NCBI GenBank assembly: GCA_022843925.1 | Contig: JALHMS010000032.1 | Coordinates: 4,620-49,492 of the forward strand | Direction of reading: 5' to 3' | Length of the DNA stretch: 44,873 nt | DNA from: Burkholderiales bacterium | Lineage (GTDB): Bacteria; Pseudomonadota; Gammaproteobacteria; Burkholderiales; Ga0077523 | Shown here: piece by piece, positions 15,916 through 26,900 of the stretch | Position numbering within the stretch: the first letter of the stretch is position 1 | Layout: each line of letters begins with the position of its first letter | The notes under the pieces: model-generated | What the model saw: the letters and a program-made list of their open reading frames with translations, nothing else | Told to the model about the DNA's origin: nothing | The model's database searches: none | Translations under genes and position numbers: made by a program

Positions 15916-16617
15916 TTAGTTCGGCCTACCCGCTACTGGAAAGGGCCACGCTGCCGGTGCGGACACGGGCTTCGGCGCGGCGACCGCTGGGGCCGGGGCA
16001 ACAGCCGGCTTCGCGGGTGCGGCCTTCTTCACGGCCGGCTTCTTGGGTGCCGCCACCTTCTTCGGCGCAGCGACAGGCTTCTTCGCGACAGCAGGCTTCT
16101 TCGCGGCAGCCGGCTTCTTGGCGGCTACGACCTTCTTCGCGGGTGCAGCCTTCTTCGCGACGGGCTTCTTCGCGGCGACGGGCTTCTTCGCTGCGACGGC
16201 CTTCTTGGCGGCGACGGGCTTCTTCGCTGCAACCTTCTTTGCCGCCGGCTTCTTGGCGGCGACGGGCTTCTTGGCGGCAACCTTCTTCGCTGCCGGCTTC
16301 TTCGCCGCTGCCACCTTCTTCACTGCCGGCTTCTTGGCGGCAACCTTCTTCGCCACCGGCTTCTTGGCCGCAGCCTTCTTCACCGCCGGCTTCTTGGCTG
16401 CAGCAACCTTCTTTGCCGCCGGCTTCTTGGCGGCGACTTTCTTTGCCGCCGGCTTCTTCGCCGCCACCTTCTTCGCTGCCGGCTTCTTCGCCGCGGCGGC
16501 CTTCTTCACTGCCGGCTTCTTCGCCGCAGCAACCTTCTTCACCGCGGGCTTCTTCGCCGCGGCGACTTTCTTCGCAGCGGGCTTCTTCGCCGCAACCTTC
16601 TTCTTGGCAACTGCCAT
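15916..16617 (-). CDS. Histone H1-like Lys/Ala/Pro-rich DNA-binding protein
   Basis: A 233-residue low-complexity protein starting MAVAKKKVAAKKPAAKK. Almost the whole length is built of AAKKPAAKK / AVAKKPV type pentad-to-decad repeats; the last ~35 residues turn to PAVAPAPAVAAPKP and end WPFPVAGRPN. No globular domain is present. Such proteins (AlgP, HctB/BpH1 type) bind DNA non-specifically and compact the nucleoid. AGGAGGT lies 6 nt before ATG 16617, an unusually strong ribosome binding site here, so abundant expression is likely. Being a DNA repeat, its length probably varies between strains. The reverse strand shows a matching AATFFAAGFF pseudo-frame that is not a gene. Confidence 0.93.
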   Translation of the reverse strand: MAVAKKKVAAKKPAAKKVAAAKKPAVKKVAAAKKPAVKKAAAAKKPAAKKVAAKKPAAKKVAAKKPAAKKVAAAKKPAVKKAAAKKPVAKKVAAKKPAVKKVAAAKKPAAKKVAAKKPVAAKKPAAKKVAAKKPVAAKKAVAAKKPVAAKKPVAKKAAPAKKVVAAKKPAAAKKPAVAKKPVAAPKKVAAPKKPAVKKAAPAKPAVAPAPAVAAPKPVSAPAAWPFPVAGRPN

Positions 16618-17378
16618 GTCGCTACCTCCTGATGAGAGTTGAACTACGCATTCGCGCGCGAACACTCACGACATCGACTGCCCTCGCGCGACTGCAGGGA
16701 CGCGCCAACGCAAGAAACATGCTTATCGCGTTGCGTGCCCCGTGCAGCCGTTTCGCGTGCCGATGTCGGACATCGGCATGCGCTCGTCGCGACGCATCGG
16801 CAGCGCACGCGATGACGCGCTCGCCGATCGATGCACGGACGGGATTCGTGGTCGGTGGGACCTCGGTAAACGAACTCGGAGAACTGGAATGCGCAACACC
16901 GGCACGCCCCCGGGAGGGTGCCGGCGCAGACGACACGTTGAAGGACGATGCGGCGAGGCGCCCTGGCGGCACCCGCCTCCTTCGCTCGATCACGCGGCTT
17001 CGCGACGGGATGTTCAGTCGCTGCTTCCGCTTCGAATTGCTGCTGAAGCTCGCTGCTCCTTTCACTGATCGGACCGCGCCGGAGTGCGATGGCTGGCTCC
17101 GGATACGTCGGCATCGCAGGCGGAACACCATTGCCGGCCATCGCGGCGCCACCCGGTGAGTTCCGGGCGACCCACCGCACCGACCTTCCATGCGACGCCG
17201 CACACCGGGCGTCCGTTCCACACCACACGTCCCTGGGCGATGCCGACCTGCTGCCCGTACGTTCGACACCCCGTCGATCACCCGGGGAGCCCCTGCAAAC
17301 TCGTCCCGCCGGAGGCGATCCGAGGACTGCCATCGGGGCGCGCGATCCACACGGATCCGCGCCCGTCGTTCGAATCCG
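16618..17378. other. 761-bp region without a clear gene between nrdB and the H1-like gene
   Basis: The region holds the upstream sequence of the H1-like gene and the downstream sequence of nrdB. Several open frames exist on both strands but have Arg/Ser-rich, GC-driven composition. One minus-strand frame between ~17068 and 17280 looks more protein-like (YGQQVGIAQGRVVWNGRPV, ending near QWCSACDADVSG) but has no ATG and no ribosome binding site. It may be a decayed gene. GTTCGAATCC at 17368-17377 resembles a tRNA T-loop, but the flanking bases do not pair. No terminator was recognised after nrdB. Confidence 0.5.
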
Positions 17379-18614
17379 TCAGTCCCAGCTGAGTGCACCA
17401 CCGGTCTGGTACTCGATGACGCGGGTCTCGAAGAAGTTCTTTTCCTTCTTGAGATCGATCATCTCGGACATCCAAGGGAACGGATTGGTCGCGCCGGGAT
17501 ACAGCGCGTCGAGCCCGATCTGCTGGCACCTGCGGTTAGCGACAAAGCGGAGGTATTCCTTGAACATCGGCGCGTTCAATCCCAGGACGCCTCGCGGCAT
17601 CGTGTCCTCGGCGTAGCGGTACTCGAGCTCGACACCCCGTTGCATCAGCCCGCGGATCTCGTCGCGGAACTCGGCGGTCCAGAGCTGGGGGTTCTCCATC
17701 TTGATCTGGTTGATCAGATCGATGCCGAAGCTGCAGTGCATCGACTCGTCGCGGAGGATGTACTGGTACTGCTCCGCCGCGCCCGTCATCTTGTTCTGGC
17801 GACCCAGGGCCAGAATCTGCACGAAGCCGACGTAGAAGAACAGCCCTTCCATGATGCACGCGAACACGATGAGGCTGCGCAGCAGCTTCTGGTCGTTCTC
17901 GAGCGTGCCCGTCTGGAACTGCGGATCGGTCAGCGTCTCGATGAACGGGATCAGGAACTCGTCCTTCTCGCGGATGCTGGCGACTTCGCGATAGGCATTG
18001 AAGATCTCGCCTTCGTCGAGTCCCAGGCTTTCCACGATGTACTGATAGGCGTGGGTGTGGATCGCCTCTTCGAAGGCCTGGCGAAGCAGGTACTGGCGAC
18101 ACTCGGGCGCCGTGATGTGTCGATAGGTGCCGAGAACGATGTTGTTCGCCGCGAGACTGTCGGCCGTCACGAAGAATCCGAGGTTCCGCTTCACGAGCAG
18201 GCGCTCGTCGTCGGTGAGGCCATTGGGATCCTTCCATGTGCCGATGTCGCGGCTCATGTTGACCTCCTGCGGCATCCAGTGATTCGCGCAGCCGGCCAGG
18301 TACTTCTCCCACGCCCACTTGTATTTGAAGGGCACGAGCTGGTTCACGTCGGCGTCGCCGTTGATGACGCGCTTGTCCTCGACCCGGATGCGTCGGAACG
18401 GGACTTCCGCGTCGACCGCAGGCGCCGGCTGAACCAGGAAGTTGGGGGCCAGGATGTTCGGCGCCACGCTGTCGGTCGGTACTGGGCGGGACGGCCGGGA
18501 CACCGCCGGTCGCCCACCATCCGGGACGACCGACTGCAGGCCGAGCGCGGCGCCTGCCGGGAACGTGGGGACGGGCGCCGGGGTGGGAACGATGTCGTCT
18601 TCGAAACTAAGCAT
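17379..18614 (-). CDS. nrdB: Class Ia ribonucleotide reductase beta subunit
   Basis: A 411-residue radical-generating subunit. After a Pro-rich ~70-residue N-terminal extension the R2 fold follows. Iron ligands are visible in [13 protein letters not shown] (Asp), EEAIHTHAY (Glu, His), [11 protein letters not shown] (Glu) and [13 protein letters not shown] (Glu, His). The Tyr of AIHTHAY is at the radical-Tyr122 position of E. coli, so this is a tyrosyl-radical enzyme. The C-terminal tail, which docks to NrdA, ends [11 protein letters not shown]. It lies 79 bp after nrdA in the same operon. ATG 18614 is chosen; an AAGGAAGAAGAG stretch lies upstream at a somewhat long spacing. Confidence 0.96.
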   Translation of the reverse strand: MLSFEDDIVPTPAPVPTFPAGAALGLQSVVPDGGRPAVSRPSRPVPTDSVAPNILAPNFLVQPAPAVDAEVPFRRIRVEDKRVINGDADVNQLVPFKYKWAWEKYLAGCANHWMPQEVNMSRDIGTWKDPNGLTDDERLLVKRNLGFFVTADSLAANNIVLGTYRHITAPECRQYLLRQAFEEAIHTHAYQYIVESLGLDEGEIFNAYREVASIREKDEFLIPFIETLTDPQFQTGTLENDQKLLRSLIVFACIMEGLFFYVGFVQILALGRQNKMTGAAEQYQYILRDESMHCSFGIDLINQIKMENPQLWTAEFRDEIRGLMQRGVELEYRYAEDTMPRGVLGLNAPMFKEYLRFVANRRCQQIGLDALYPGATNPFPWMSEMIDLKKEKNFFETRVIEYQTGGALSWD

Positions 18615-18693
18615 GTAGGGCTCTTCTTCCTTTACCGGACCGCCCCGGTGGACCGTGGCCACCGGGTGCGATCGCAGAGTTGACGGAACCGCC

Positions 18694-21555
<2,862 letters not shown>

Positions 21556-21624
21556 GCGCTCTCCTCGATGGTTGCGGGGCCGCTTCCGACGGGCAGGAAA
21601 GCATCCCTCGCCGCCGAACTCGAC

Positions 21625-21640
21625 CCCCTAGATATAGTGC
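21625..21640. promoter_or_regulatory. NrdR box 1 (distal copy)
   Basis: On the minus strand GCACTATATCTAGGGG fits the 16-bp NrdR consensus at most conserved positions (C2, C4, A6, A8-T9, T11, G13). It lies in the nrdA leader, with its centre 52 bp (about five helical turns) downstream of box 2. Confidence 0.7.
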
Positions 21641-21676
21641 TGTGATGGGGACTCCTGCACTAGGCATCGGAGTCGA

Positions 21677-21692
21677 ACACAAGATGTTGTGT
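21677..21692. promoter_or_regulatory. NrdR box 2
   Basis: ACACAAGATGTTGTGT is a near-perfect 16-bp palindrome matching the NrdR consensus. It lies just downstream of the predicted nrdA transcription start. Confidence 0.85.
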
Positions 21693-21708
21693 CTTGTGCG
21701 TGTTCAGC

Positions 21709-21724
21709 AAACAAATTCTAGTGC
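21709..21724. promoter_or_regulatory. NrdR box 3, overlapping the nrdA -10 element
   Basis: On the minus strand GCACTAGAATTTGTTT matches one half of the NrdR consensus fully and the other half partly. Its centre is 32 bp from that of box 2, the usual three-turn spacing of paired NrdR boxes, and it contains the predicted -10 hexamer. Confidence 0.65.
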
Positions 21725-21742
21725 CAGCGATGGGAGAGTCAA
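21715..21742 (-). promoter_or_regulatory. Predicted sigma-70 promoter of nrdAB
   Basis: Minus-strand TTGACT (21742-21737), a 16-bp spacer and TAGAAT (21720-21715). Transcription would start near 21708 and leave a ~150-nt leader before nrdA. NrdR binding at boxes 2 and 3 would cover the -10 and start site, as expected for repression when dATP is plentiful. Confidence 0.75.
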
Positions 21743-21831
21743 GCGCTTTCAGACACCGGATATGTTGCGTGCGTATGTAAGAGTCAGCACCGCACGCCAG
21801 TCGCAACTCGGGTGCGGAAAGCCGCCTCCGG

Positions 21832-22737
21832 TCAGCGTCGGTCGAGGAACTCGCGGGCGATCGAGACGGTGGCGAAGTGGATGTCCACCGAGTCGTCGAT
21901 CTGGCGCGCATAGCCGCCGGCCATGGTGATGGCGATCGGCAGCCCGGCGTCGCGGACCAGCGTGAGAACCAGACGATCGCGTGCAGCCAGGCCTGCCTTG
22001 GTGAGCGCGAGCCGCCCGAGCCGGTCACCCTCGAAGGGATCGGCACCCGCCAGGTAGATCACCAGGTCGGGCTGACCGGCGGAGAGCGCGTGGCAGACCC
22101 CCTGCTCCAGCGCCGCTAGGTACGCCTCGTCGCCGGTGCCGTCCGGCAGTTCGATGTCGAGGTCGCTCTCTTCCTTGCGGAAGGGGAAGTTGTTCGCGCC
22201 GTGGATGGAGAACGTGAAGACCGAGGGGTCCCCTGCGAGAATCGCGGCGGTCCCGTTTCCCTGATGCACATCGCAGTCGATGACGGCAACGCGCCGCGCG
22301 CGCCCCTCGGCCTGCATCGCGAGGGCCGCGACCGCGCTGTCGTTGAAGACGCAGTAGCCCTCGCCCCGATCGCGGAACGCGTGATGGGTGCCGCCGGCGA
22401 GATTCACCGCGATGCCCCGTGCGAGCGCTGCGCGACAGGCCTCGAGCGTCGCCCCCGCCGAGCGCCGGGAGCGCTCGACCATCGCAGGCGTCCAGGGGAA
22501 GCCGATGCGCTTCATCTCCGCAGACGTGAGCGTCCCGGCCTGCACCTGCTGCACGTAGGCCCGATCGTGCGCCCGCTCCAGCTCGACGTCCGTGGCCGCT
22601 GCGGGCTCGCGCATACGCCCGCCGTCCGCCAACCCGGCGGCAGCCACACGCTCCCGCAACCGCGCGTACTTCTCCATGGGAAAGCGATGCCCGGGCGGAA
22701 GAGGCAGGACGAAGTGGTCGGTGTAGAAGATGTCCAT
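21832..22737 (-). CDS. Histone deacetylase/acetoin utilisation (AcuC/AphA-like) family deacetylase
   Basis: A 301-residue arginase/deacetylase-fold enzyme. Motifs in order: LAGGTHHAFRDRGEGYCVFND (the tandem catalytic His pair, here within GGTHHAF), VIDCDVHQGNGTA (zinc Asp and His), FSIHGANNFPF, and YLAGADPFEGDRLGRL (zinc Asp). A terminal TMAGGYAR loop supplies a Gly-Gly-Tyr active-site motif, so residues look intact. Family members remove acetyl or acyl groups from lysines, polyamines or small amides; substrate is not predictable here. It is the last gene of the pilS-pilR-ampD run, 29 bp after ampD. Confidence 0.88.
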   Translation of the reverse strand: MDIFYTDHFVLPLPPGHRFPMEKYARLRERVAAAGLADGGRMREPAAATDVELERAHDRAYVQQVQAGTLTSAEMKRIGFPWTPAMVERSRRSAGATLEACRAALARGIAVNLAGGTHHAFRDRGEGYCVFNDSAVAALAMQAEGRARRVAVIDCDVHQGNGTAAILAGDPSVFTFSIHGANNFPFRKEESDLDIELPDGTGDEAYLAALEQGVCHALSAGQPDLVIYLAGADPFEGDRLGRLALTKAGLAARDRLVLTLVRDAGLPIAITMAGGYARQIDDSVDIHFATVSIAREFLDRR

Positions 22738-22766
22738 GGCAGAGGGGCGGGGGCCCGGTGGAGCGA

Positions 22767-23324
22767 TCAGGGTCTCGGCGGCCACCCCGACACCCTGCCC
22801 CACTCGAAGCACGGCCCCGGATCCGTCTTCCGGCCCGGAGCGATGTCCGAATGGCCGGTGATGTCGACGATCGGATAGACCGCGCGCAGTCGTCCGACGA
22901 GCAGGTTCAGCGTGGCGTACTGCGCGTCCGTGAACGGGACTTCGTCGGTGCCTTCCAGCTCGATGCCGATCGAGAAGTCGTTGCATCGGGTGCGGTCGCG
23001 CCAGCGGGACTCCCCGGCGTGCCATGCGCGCTGACCGCATGCGACGAACTGGACCGCCCTGCCGTCGCGGCGGACGAGGAAATGCGCGGAGACGCGCACG
23101 CCGCGGAGACGCTCGTAGTAGGGATGGGCATCGCAATCGAGCCGCCCGAGGAAGAGATCAGCGATGGCCTCACCCGTGAATTCTCCGGGGGGCAGGCTGA
23201 TGTTGTGGATCACCAGCAGTTCGATCGGCATGCCGTCCGGCCGGGGATCGCAGTGGGGGGATGGGCAGCGTCGGATGCCCATCACCCATCCATCGGCGTC
23301 GACGCCCGCAGGCGGATCCACCAC
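22767..23324 (-). CDS. ampD: 1,6-anhydro-N-acetylmuramyl-L-alanine amidase
   Basis: About 185 residues, cytosolic zinc amidase of peptidoglycan recycling, which removes the peptide from anhydro-muropeptides. It has the AmpD signature: VDADGWVMGIRRCPSPHCD at the start, VIHNISLPPG (zinc His), HFLVRRDG, NDFSIGIELEG (catalytic Glu region), ITGHSDIAPGRKTDPG (zinc His and Asp). GTG 23324 is proposed as start, because the similarity begins there and no ATG is suitably placed; a TTG two codons upstream is an alternative. It lies 31 bp after pilR and 29 bp before the deacetylase gene, probably co-transcribed. Confidence 0.93.
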   Translation of the reverse strand: MVDPPAGVDADGWVMGIRRCPSPHCDPRPDGMPIELLVIHNISLPPGEFTGEAIADLFLGRLDCDAHPYYERLRGVRVSAHFLVRRDGRAVQFVACGQRAWHAGESRWRDRTRCNDFSIGIELEGTDEVPFTDAQYATLNLLVGRLRAVYPIVDITGHSDIAPGRKTDPGPCFEWGRVSGWPPRP

Positions 23325-23355
23325 GCTCAAGGACGATCTCCCACGCGTCAGGACA

Positions 23356-24723
23356 TCACTCGATGCCGAGCCGCTCCATCCGGTAGCGGATCGACCGGAA
23401 CGTGATCCCCAGCAGCTTGGCCGCCGCCGTGCGGTTGAAGCGCGTCTTCTCGAGGGCTTCGAGAATGGCTTCCTTCTCCACGCGATCGAGATAGTCCTGG
23501 AGCGGCCACTTGCCGTTGCTGCCGGAGGGCGCCGCCTCGCGCGAGACGATCTCGGGCGGCGTGATCTGGAGGTCGTCCTCGGTGATGCGACCACCGCTGC
23601 AGAGCGCGAGGGCCCGTTCGAGGATGTTCTCCAGTTCACGGACGTTGCCCGGGAAGTCGTACTGCTGGAGCGCCTTCATCGCCGAGGACTCGATCTCGGG
23701 GCGTGCGGTGCCCACGTGCCGGGCGAGGCGGTCGAGGATGAAGTTGGCGAACACCGGGACGTCCTCCCGGCGATCCCGCAGCGCCGGCATCCGCAGTTCG
23801 ATGACGTTCAGGCGGTAGTACAGGTCGTGCCGAAACTTGCCCGCCTCGACGCATTCGCTGAGGCTCTGATGCGTGGCACTGATGATCCGCACGTCGACCG
23901 CCTCTTCCTGCGTGTAGCCCACCTTCCGGACCTTCTTCTCCTGGATGGCACGCAGCAGCTTCACCTGCATCGGCAGGGGCAGGTCGGCCACCTCGTCGAG
24001 GAAGAGCGTGCCGCCGTGGGCCGCCTGGAAGAAACCGTCGCGATCGGCGTCGGCACCGGTGAAGGCGCCCTTGCGATAGCCGAAGAACTCGCTCTCCATC
24101 AGGTTCTCGGGGATCGCCCCGCAGTTCACGGGCACGAACGGCTTGTCCCGGCGGGCGCTCTGCTGATGGATGAGCCGGGCGGCGAGTTCCTTGCCGCTGC
24201 CGGATTCGCCGGTGACGTGCACCGGTGCCTCGCTGCGGGCGAGCTTCTCGATCATGTCGCGCACGTGCTGCATGATCGGCGAGCTGCCGATGAGCCCCTG
24301 GTCGGACGCCACCTTCGGCTGCGCCGAGGGCAGCGAGAGCGCCGATTTCACGAGCGAACGCAGTTGCTCGAGCGAGACCGGCTTCGCAAGATAGTCGAAG
24401 GCGCCCGCCTTCAGCGCGGCGACCGCGTTCTCCGTGTTCCCGTGGGCCGTGATGACCGCCACGGGAAGATCCCGCACGTTCTGCGACACGAACTCGACGA
24501 GCTTCAGCCCTTCGCCGTCGGGCAGACGCATGTCGGTCAGGCAGAGGTCGTAATGGCCGGCCTTCACCTTCTCGATGGCCTCCTCCACCCGCATGGCGCG
24601 CTCCACCTCGAGCCCCATGCGCAGCAGCGTGAGTTCGATCAGTTCGAGGATGTCCTCCTCGTCGTCCACGATGAGGACCGTGCGACTGATGACGCCGCTC
24701 GTGTTCGGCTCCCTGCGCTTCAA
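23356..24723 (-). CDS. pilR: Sigma-54-dependent response regulator of type IV pilus genes
   Basis: A 455-residue NtrC-class activator. Receiver domain: acidic DDEEDIL, phospho-Asp in CLTDMRLPDGEG, Thr in AVITAHGN and Lys in DYLAKPV. The AAA+ domain carries the Walker A GESGSGKELAA, GAFTGADADRDG (the sigma-54 contact loop), Walker B GGTLFLDEVADLP, and the R-finger region. A Fis-type HTH closes the protein (NRTAAAKLLGITFRSIRYRM). It lies 55 bp after the histidine kinase, and the pair matches PilS/PilR in size and order. Known PilR activates pilA transcription with RpoN; no pil structural genes are in this window. Confidence 0.93.
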   Translation of the reverse strand: MKRREPNTSGVISRTVLIVDDEEDILELIELTLLRMGLEVERAMRVEEAIEKVKAGHYDLCLTDMRLPDGEGLKLVEFVSQNVRDLPVAVITAHGNTENAVAALKAGAFDYLAKPVSLEQLRSLVKSALSLPSAQPKVASDQGLIGSSPIMQHVRDMIEKLARSEAPVHVTGESGSGKELAARLIHQQSARRDKPFVPVNCGAIPENLMESEFFGYRKGAFTGADADRDGFFQAAHGGTLFLDEVADLPLPMQVKLLRAIQEKKVRKVGYTQEEAVDVRIISATHQSLSECVEAGKFRHDLYYRLNVIELRMPALRDRREDVPVFANFILDRLARHVGTARPEIESSAMKALQQYDFPGNVRELENILERALALCSGGRITEDDLQITPPEIVSREAAPSGSNGKWPLQDYLDRVEKEAILEALEKTRFNRTAAAKLLGITFRSIRYRMERLGIE

Positions 24724-24778
24724 GGCGTTTCTCCCGGAGATGACCCGCCCGGCCGCTGGCGCGGGCCGGACATCGTGC

Positions 24779-26392
24779 TCATGTGTGTTTCATCACCACG
24801 GTGAACTGCGCGCCTGCCTGCCGTTCCACGTAGTTCAGGCTCGCCCCGTTCGCTTCGCAGACCTCGCGGGCGATGTAGAGGCCGAGGCCGGTGCCGCTGG
24901 ATGCCGTGGTGAAGAAGGGCTCGAACAGATGGGCGCGCAACGACTCCGCGACGCCCGGCCCGTCATCCACAACGGATAATTCGATTGTACCGGTCGCGGC
25001 CCCCGCTTCCACGATGACCGACACGCTGCCGGGCTCGCGCCTGCAATAGCGGAGCGCGTTGCGGCACAGGTTCCACATGATCTGGTTGAGGTGGCTGCGG
25101 TCGAAGCTCACCGACGGCAGCGTGCGGAGGTCGACGCGGATGACCTCCTCCGGGACCTTCTCGATCTGGCAGAACTGCAGCGCGAAGTTGCGGAGGAAAT
25201 CACCGAGCACGACGGTCTCGCGCACCGCGCGATCGCGCCGGTTGAGCCGCAGGACATCCTGCACCATGCGATCGAGGCGCTGGGCGTTGTCGTGGATGAT
25301 CTGCAGAAGTCGGCGATGCGTCTCGCCGATGCCGCTCTCCTCCTGCAGCAGCTCGGTGGCATGGTTGATCGCCGACAGCGGATTGCGGATCTCGTGGGCG
25401 ATGTTCGCCGTCAGCCGGCCGAGCGACACGAGCTTCATCTGCTGGGCCTGCATCTGGATGCGCGTGAGGTCCTCGATGAACACGACCACGCCCTGGTTGT
25501 CCTGGTGACCCACCGGCACGAAGCGCGCGGCGGTCACCTTCTGCGTGAGGATCGTGCGCATCGGATCGAAGCCCGCCTCGGGGTTCTCCTGCCAGCGGGC
25601 GAGCCGCGCGGCGAGGCCCGGGTTGTAGTCCTTCAGCAGCAGCTCCCGCGGGCGGGGCGCCGGGCCGAGCAGTTCCTCCGCACGGGGGTTCATCTGCCGC
25701 ACGACGCCGCGGGAGTCCACGACGATCACGCCGTCCTGCATGTCCTGCATCACGAGCTGGCTCACCTGCGCCATGCTCGCGAGATCCACCTCGCGCTGGG
25801 CAGCGAGCTGCTCGCTCGCCACGGCGCGCTTGGCGAGGGCGTGCGCCAGCCAAGCCGTCGCGAAGTAGCCGATCGAGAGCAGCCCCGCCTGCACGTACAT
25901 CGTGTAGCTGCCGTAGAAGAACAGCACCTCGTAGGTGTGTTCGAGGAGCACCGCCACCGAGGCGAGCGCGGCGAAGAATAGCGTGAGCCGGCCCCGGCTG
26001 ATGATGCCGGCGGCGGCGAGGTTAGCGAGCAGGAGCAGCGCGAGGCCGCTCGAGATGCCGCCGCTCGCGTGCAGGAGCAGGACGATGAAGAGGATGTCCC
26101 CGCAGACCTGGATGGCGAGCTGGACGGGGAAGCCCGGCCGCCGCGCGACGATGGTCGCGAAGCTCATCGCCGAGAAGAGCACGTACGCGACGCTGACCGA
26201 GATGAAGAGGGGCTGATTCCACGAGCCCAGGAGCAGGCTCTTCCCGAGGGCGGTTGTGGCGACGAGCAGGACGAACGCGACCGCGATGCGGTAGGTGTTG
26301 AAGTAGGTGAGGGAGCGCCAGTGGCTGTCGGGGTATTCGAGCGCGCCGGAAAGGCCGTCCAGCGAACGCTTGCCGTCGTCGGGCGGGCCCAT
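24779..26392 (-). CDS. pilS: Sensor histidine kinase PilS
   Basis: A 537-residue polytopic kinase. About six TM helices lie between residues 30 and 200 (for example AFVLLVATTALG, GDILFIVLLLHASGG). A PAS domain follows (MQDMQDGVIVVDSRGVVRQM), then HisKA with phospho-acceptor His in IAHEIRNPLSAINHA and HATPase_c with NLCRNALRYC, VDDGPGV and GTGLGLYIARE. In known PilS the membrane domain senses the level of pilin in the inner membrane. ATG 26392 is chosen; the frame stays open upstream through the PP0621-type gene in another frame. It lies 32 bp after the PP0621-type gene and is followed by pilR. Confidence 0.92.
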   Translation of the reverse strand: MGPPDDGKRSLDGLSGALEYPDSHWRSLTYFNTYRIAVAFVLLVATTALGKSLLLGSWNQPLFISVSVAYVLFSAMSFATIVARRPGFPVQLAIQVCGDILFIVLLLHASGGISSGLALLLLANLAAAGIISRGRLTLFFAALASVAVLLEHTYEVLFFYGSYTMYVQAGLLSIGYFATAWLAHALAKRAVASEQLAAQREVDLASMAQVSQLVMQDMQDGVIVVDSRGVVRQMNPRAEELLGPAPRPRELLLKDYNPGLAARLARWQENPEAGFDPMRTILTQKVTAARFVPVGHQDNQGVVVFIEDLTRIQMQAQQMKLVSLGRLTANIAHEIRNPLSAINHATELLQEESGIGETHRRLLQIIHDNAQRLDRMVQDVLRLNRRDRAVRETVVLGDFLRNFALQFCQIEKVPEEVIRVDLRTLPSVSFDRSHLNQIMWNLCRNALRYCRREPGSVSVIVEAGAATGTIELSVVDDGPGVAESLRAHLFEPFFTTASSGTGLGLYIAREVCEANGASLNYVERQAGAQFTVVMKHT

Positions 26393-26424
26393 GCGTCTCG
26401 ACGCGGTCTCGATGACGGTCCGCT

Positions 26425-26673
26425 TCAGCGGTCGGGCCCGGAGGCGCCGAGACGACGATGGTCGTCGGAGCAGAAATAGCGCCCCTGGGAGAGGAAGCTC
26501 TCGCTCTTGGGAAGATGGACGCCGCAACGATCGCAACGGACCATGTCCTCGGATTTCGCCGGAGCCGGCTGGTCCGCGGTCTTCTCGTCCTGGCGCGCGA
26601 GCGATCGCTGGTAGTTCTTGACGAGAAGCACCACGGCGACGATCACGCCGATCAACATCAGGAACTTGGCCAT
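26425..26673 (-). CDS. PP0621-type membrane-anchored zinc-ribbon protein
   Basis: An 82-residue protein: one N-terminal TM helix (MAKFLMLIGVIVAVVLLVKN), a basic/acidic linker, and a C-terminal treble-clef-like motif MVRCDRCGVHLPKSES ... YFCSDDHR (C-x2-C ... C-x3-H) for one zinc. This family regularly precedes pilS in betaproteobacteria, as here (32-bp gap). Function unknown. ATG 26673 begins the TM helix. Confidence 0.85.
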   Translation of the reverse strand: MAKFLMLIGVIVAVVLLVKNYQRSLARQDEKTADQPAPAKSEDMVRCDRCGVHLPKSESFLSQGRYFCSDDHRRLGASGPDR

Positions 26674-26740
26674 GGCTCGCGGGCGGGAAGTGGAGGGGTC
26701 GGTCGGTGACGGCGGCATGGCCGTCTCCGGACGCGCCCGG

Positions 26741-26770
26741 ATTGTCCCAGATTAGGCAGGCGTTGCCCAA
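26741..26770 (-). promoter_or_regulatory. Possible promoter of the PP0621-pilS-pilR operon
   Basis: Minus-strand TTGGGC (26770-26765), an 18-bp spacer and GACAAT (26746-26741). It lies 67 bp upstream of the PP0621-type start. Weak -35 match; prediction only. Confidence 0.35.
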
Positions 26771-26825
26771 TGCCGGGAGCGTCGTGCGGGCGTCCTGCCG
26801 CAACGATCGCCGACCACGCGGGTCG

Positions 26826-26900
26826 GCGGACCATCAGTCAGCGGAACGGCAGTCAGCGGAACAGCAGTCAGCAGGCCATCAGTCAGCGGACCATCAGGTA
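26826..26900. repeat. Five 15-bp tandem repeats across the CNP1 stop codon
   Basis: On the plus strand five units of the form GCGGACCATCAGTCA fill 26826-26900 without gaps. Read with the CNP1-like gene on the minus strand, the first unit codes the last residues YLMVR and each of the four following units begins with an in-frame TGA. The repeat thus seems to have grown by copying the gene's last codons together with the stop. Confidence 0.9.

Noticed and set aside
17362-17385. tRNA gene suggested by GTTCGAATCC
   Set aside because: The bases flanking the T-loop-like sequence do not pair and no cloverleaf could be drawn upstream.
24724-26803. Extension of PilS to an upstream start at 26803
   Set aside because: The added N-terminal part has no protein character and overlaps the PP0621-type gene, which has a clear TM helix and zinc motif.
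26826-26900. CRISPR or iteron array
   Set aside because: 15-bp units without spacers, in phase with a gene end; no replication genes nearby.
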